A stretch of 6,513 nt of DNA from JALZEG01 sp036258555. GTDB lineage: Bacteria > Actinomycetota > CADDZG01 > WHSQ01. The stretch is from contig DATADL010000071.1 in the NCBI GenBank assembly GCA_036258555.1, forward strand, positions 1-6,513, written 5' to 3'. Made by a program: the position numbers and the translations under genes. Below, in pieces: positions 5,556 to 6,513 of this stretch. Position 1 is the first letter of the stretch; each line of letters begins with the position of its first letter. The notes under the pieces were generated by a model, which worked only from the letters and a program-made list of their open reading frames with translations, searched no databases and was not told the origin of the DNA.

Positions 5556-6513
5556 GACGACCCGGAGGATCTCCTCGATCGAGGTCAGGCCCATGCGGGC
5601 CTTCTCCATCCCGTCGGTGCGCAGCGTGATCATGCCCTGCTCCCTGGCGACCCGGCCGATGGTCTCGGCCGACGCGTTCTCGGCGACGAGCCTCTCGATG
5701 TCCTCGCTCACGGGCATCAGCTCGTGGATCGCCATCCGGCCCTTGTAGCCGGTGTTCCCGCAGGACGTGCAGCCGACCGGGCGGTAGAGCTTCGGAGGCT
5801 CCTGGTCGGGGTCGAACGGGAACTTGGCGTGCTTCAGCTCGTCGATCGACGGCGCGTACGGCTCCTTGCAGCGGTCGCAGAGCTTCCGGGCGAGTCGCTG
5901 GGCCAGCACGGAGTCGAGCGACGAGGCGACGAGGAAGGGCTCGATGCCCATCTCCACGAGCCGGGTCAGTGCCGACGGCGCGTCGTTCGTGTGCAGGGTC
6001 GAGAGCACGAGGTGACCGGTCAGCGCGGCCTCGACCGCGATCTGGGCGGTCTCCCGGTCGCGGATCTCACCGATCAGGACGATGTCGGGGTCGGACCGCA
6101 GTATCGAGCGCAGCGCCGAGGCGAACGTGAGGCCCGCCTTCGGGTTCGTCTGCACCTGGTTGATCCCCGCGAGCCGGTACTCGACCGGGTCCTCGACCGT
6201 GATGATGTTCACGTCGGGCTTGTTCTTGATGTTCAGCGTCGCATAGAGCGTCGTCGACTTGCCCGAGCCCGTAGGGCCGGTCACGAGGATCGCCCCGTAC
6301 GGCTTCATGTAGCTCTCCCGGAAGCGCTGGAAGTTCTCGGGGAGGAAGCCGAGGTCCGACAGCTGCAGCAGGACGCTCGACTTGTCCAGGATCCTCATGA
6401 CGATCTTCTCGCCGTGGACCGTGGGCAGCGTGGCCACGCGGATGTCGATCTGCTTGCCCTGCAGGACGAGGCCGATGCGGCCGTCCTGTGGGATGCGCCG
6501 CTCTGCGATGTTG
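5550..6513 (-). CDS. pilB: Type IV pilus assembly ATPase PilB (GspE family), 5' end missing
   Basis: PilB is the hexameric cytoplasmic ATPase that drives pilus extension. The last 320 residues are visible and the gene runs off the right edge; the full protein is usually about 550-570 residues. The fragment opens with NIAERRIPQDGRI, a hallmark of the GspE/PilB core. It then has Walker A GPTGSGKST (fragment residues 79-87), VEDPVEY (106-112), Walker B with DPDIVLIGEIRD (141-152), and a His box HLVLSTLHTNDA (167-178). Two CxxC pairs (Cys 212/215 and 248/251), about 30 residues apart, form the zinc-binding element that PilB and GspE have and PilT lacks, so this is the extension motor. A GTG at 6437 is in frame but is an internal Val codon, because the conserved core continues upstream. 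pilTC would normally follow closely; here two opposite-strand genes come between. Confidence 0.95.
   Translation of the reverse strand, partial: NIAERRIPQDGRIGLVLQGKQIDIRVATLPTVHGEKIVMRILDKSSVLLQLSDLGFLPENFQRFRESYMKPYGAILVTGPTGSGKSTTLYATLNIKNKPDVNIITVEDPVEYRLAGINQVQTNPKAGLTFASALRSILRSDPDIVLIGEIRDRETAQIAVEAALTGHLVLSTLHTNDAPSALTRLVEMGIEPFLVASSLDSVLAQRLARKLCDRCKEPYAPSIDELKHAKFPFDPDQEPPKLYRPVGCTSCGNTGYKGRMAIHELMPVSEDIERLVAENASAETIGRVAREQGMITLRTDGMEKARMGLTSIEEILRVVV

Noticed and set aside
3752..5629. A 625-codon plus-strand open frame covering the whole transferase
   Set aside because: It is rich in Arg, Gly and Pro, has no recognisable domain, and lies over a clear transferase in another frame; long shadow frames are expected in high-GC DNA.

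Overview
The window is high-GC bacterial DNA, fully occupied by protein genes. The gene content and high GC fit a deep-branching high-GC lineage with type IV pili, perhaps Actinomycetota of the Thermoleophilia or Acidimicrobiia kind. That placement is inferred from composition and gene style; no taxonomic marker is visible.

There are five genes in two interleaved groups. On the minus strand is the motor of a type IV pilus: the 3' two thirds or so of a PilB/GspE assembly ATPase (5550-6513, start outside the window), a PilT retraction ATPase (861-2516), and the first 287 codons of the inner-membrane platform protein PilC (1-861). PilT and PilC are coupled by a TGATG stop/start overlap. On the plus strand, between pilB and pilT, lie two surface-glycan genes: a GDP-mannose 4,6-dehydratase (2710-3726) and a WcaJ-type polyprenyl-phosphate sugar-phosphate transferase (4002-5549).

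The arrangement is the main point of interest. pilB, pilT and pilC usually follow one another in one operon. Here a 2.8-kb glycan module on the opposite strand splits pilB from pilTC. At one border the module shares a 193-bp divergent intergenic region with pilT. At the other its last stop codon directly abuts the pilB stop codon, with no base between. Readthrough from pilB towards pilTC would therefore be antisense to both glycan genes.

The PilT is unusual. It has about 190 residues in front of the normal PilT core: a PilB/GspE-like N-terminal domain (MshEN/T2SSE_N type, with key cyclic-di-GMP positions altered) and an acidic linker. The pilT leader has a good match to a FliA/WhiG-type (sigma-28 family) promoter, and a weaker one lies ahead of the glycosyltransferase. 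The 275-bp spacer between the two glycan genes also holds two inverted repeats about three helical turns apart. Together these suggest coordinated or opposed control of twitching motility and surface polysaccharide, but regulation is inference only. I see no RNA genes, CRISPR arrays, insertion sequences or phage genes.
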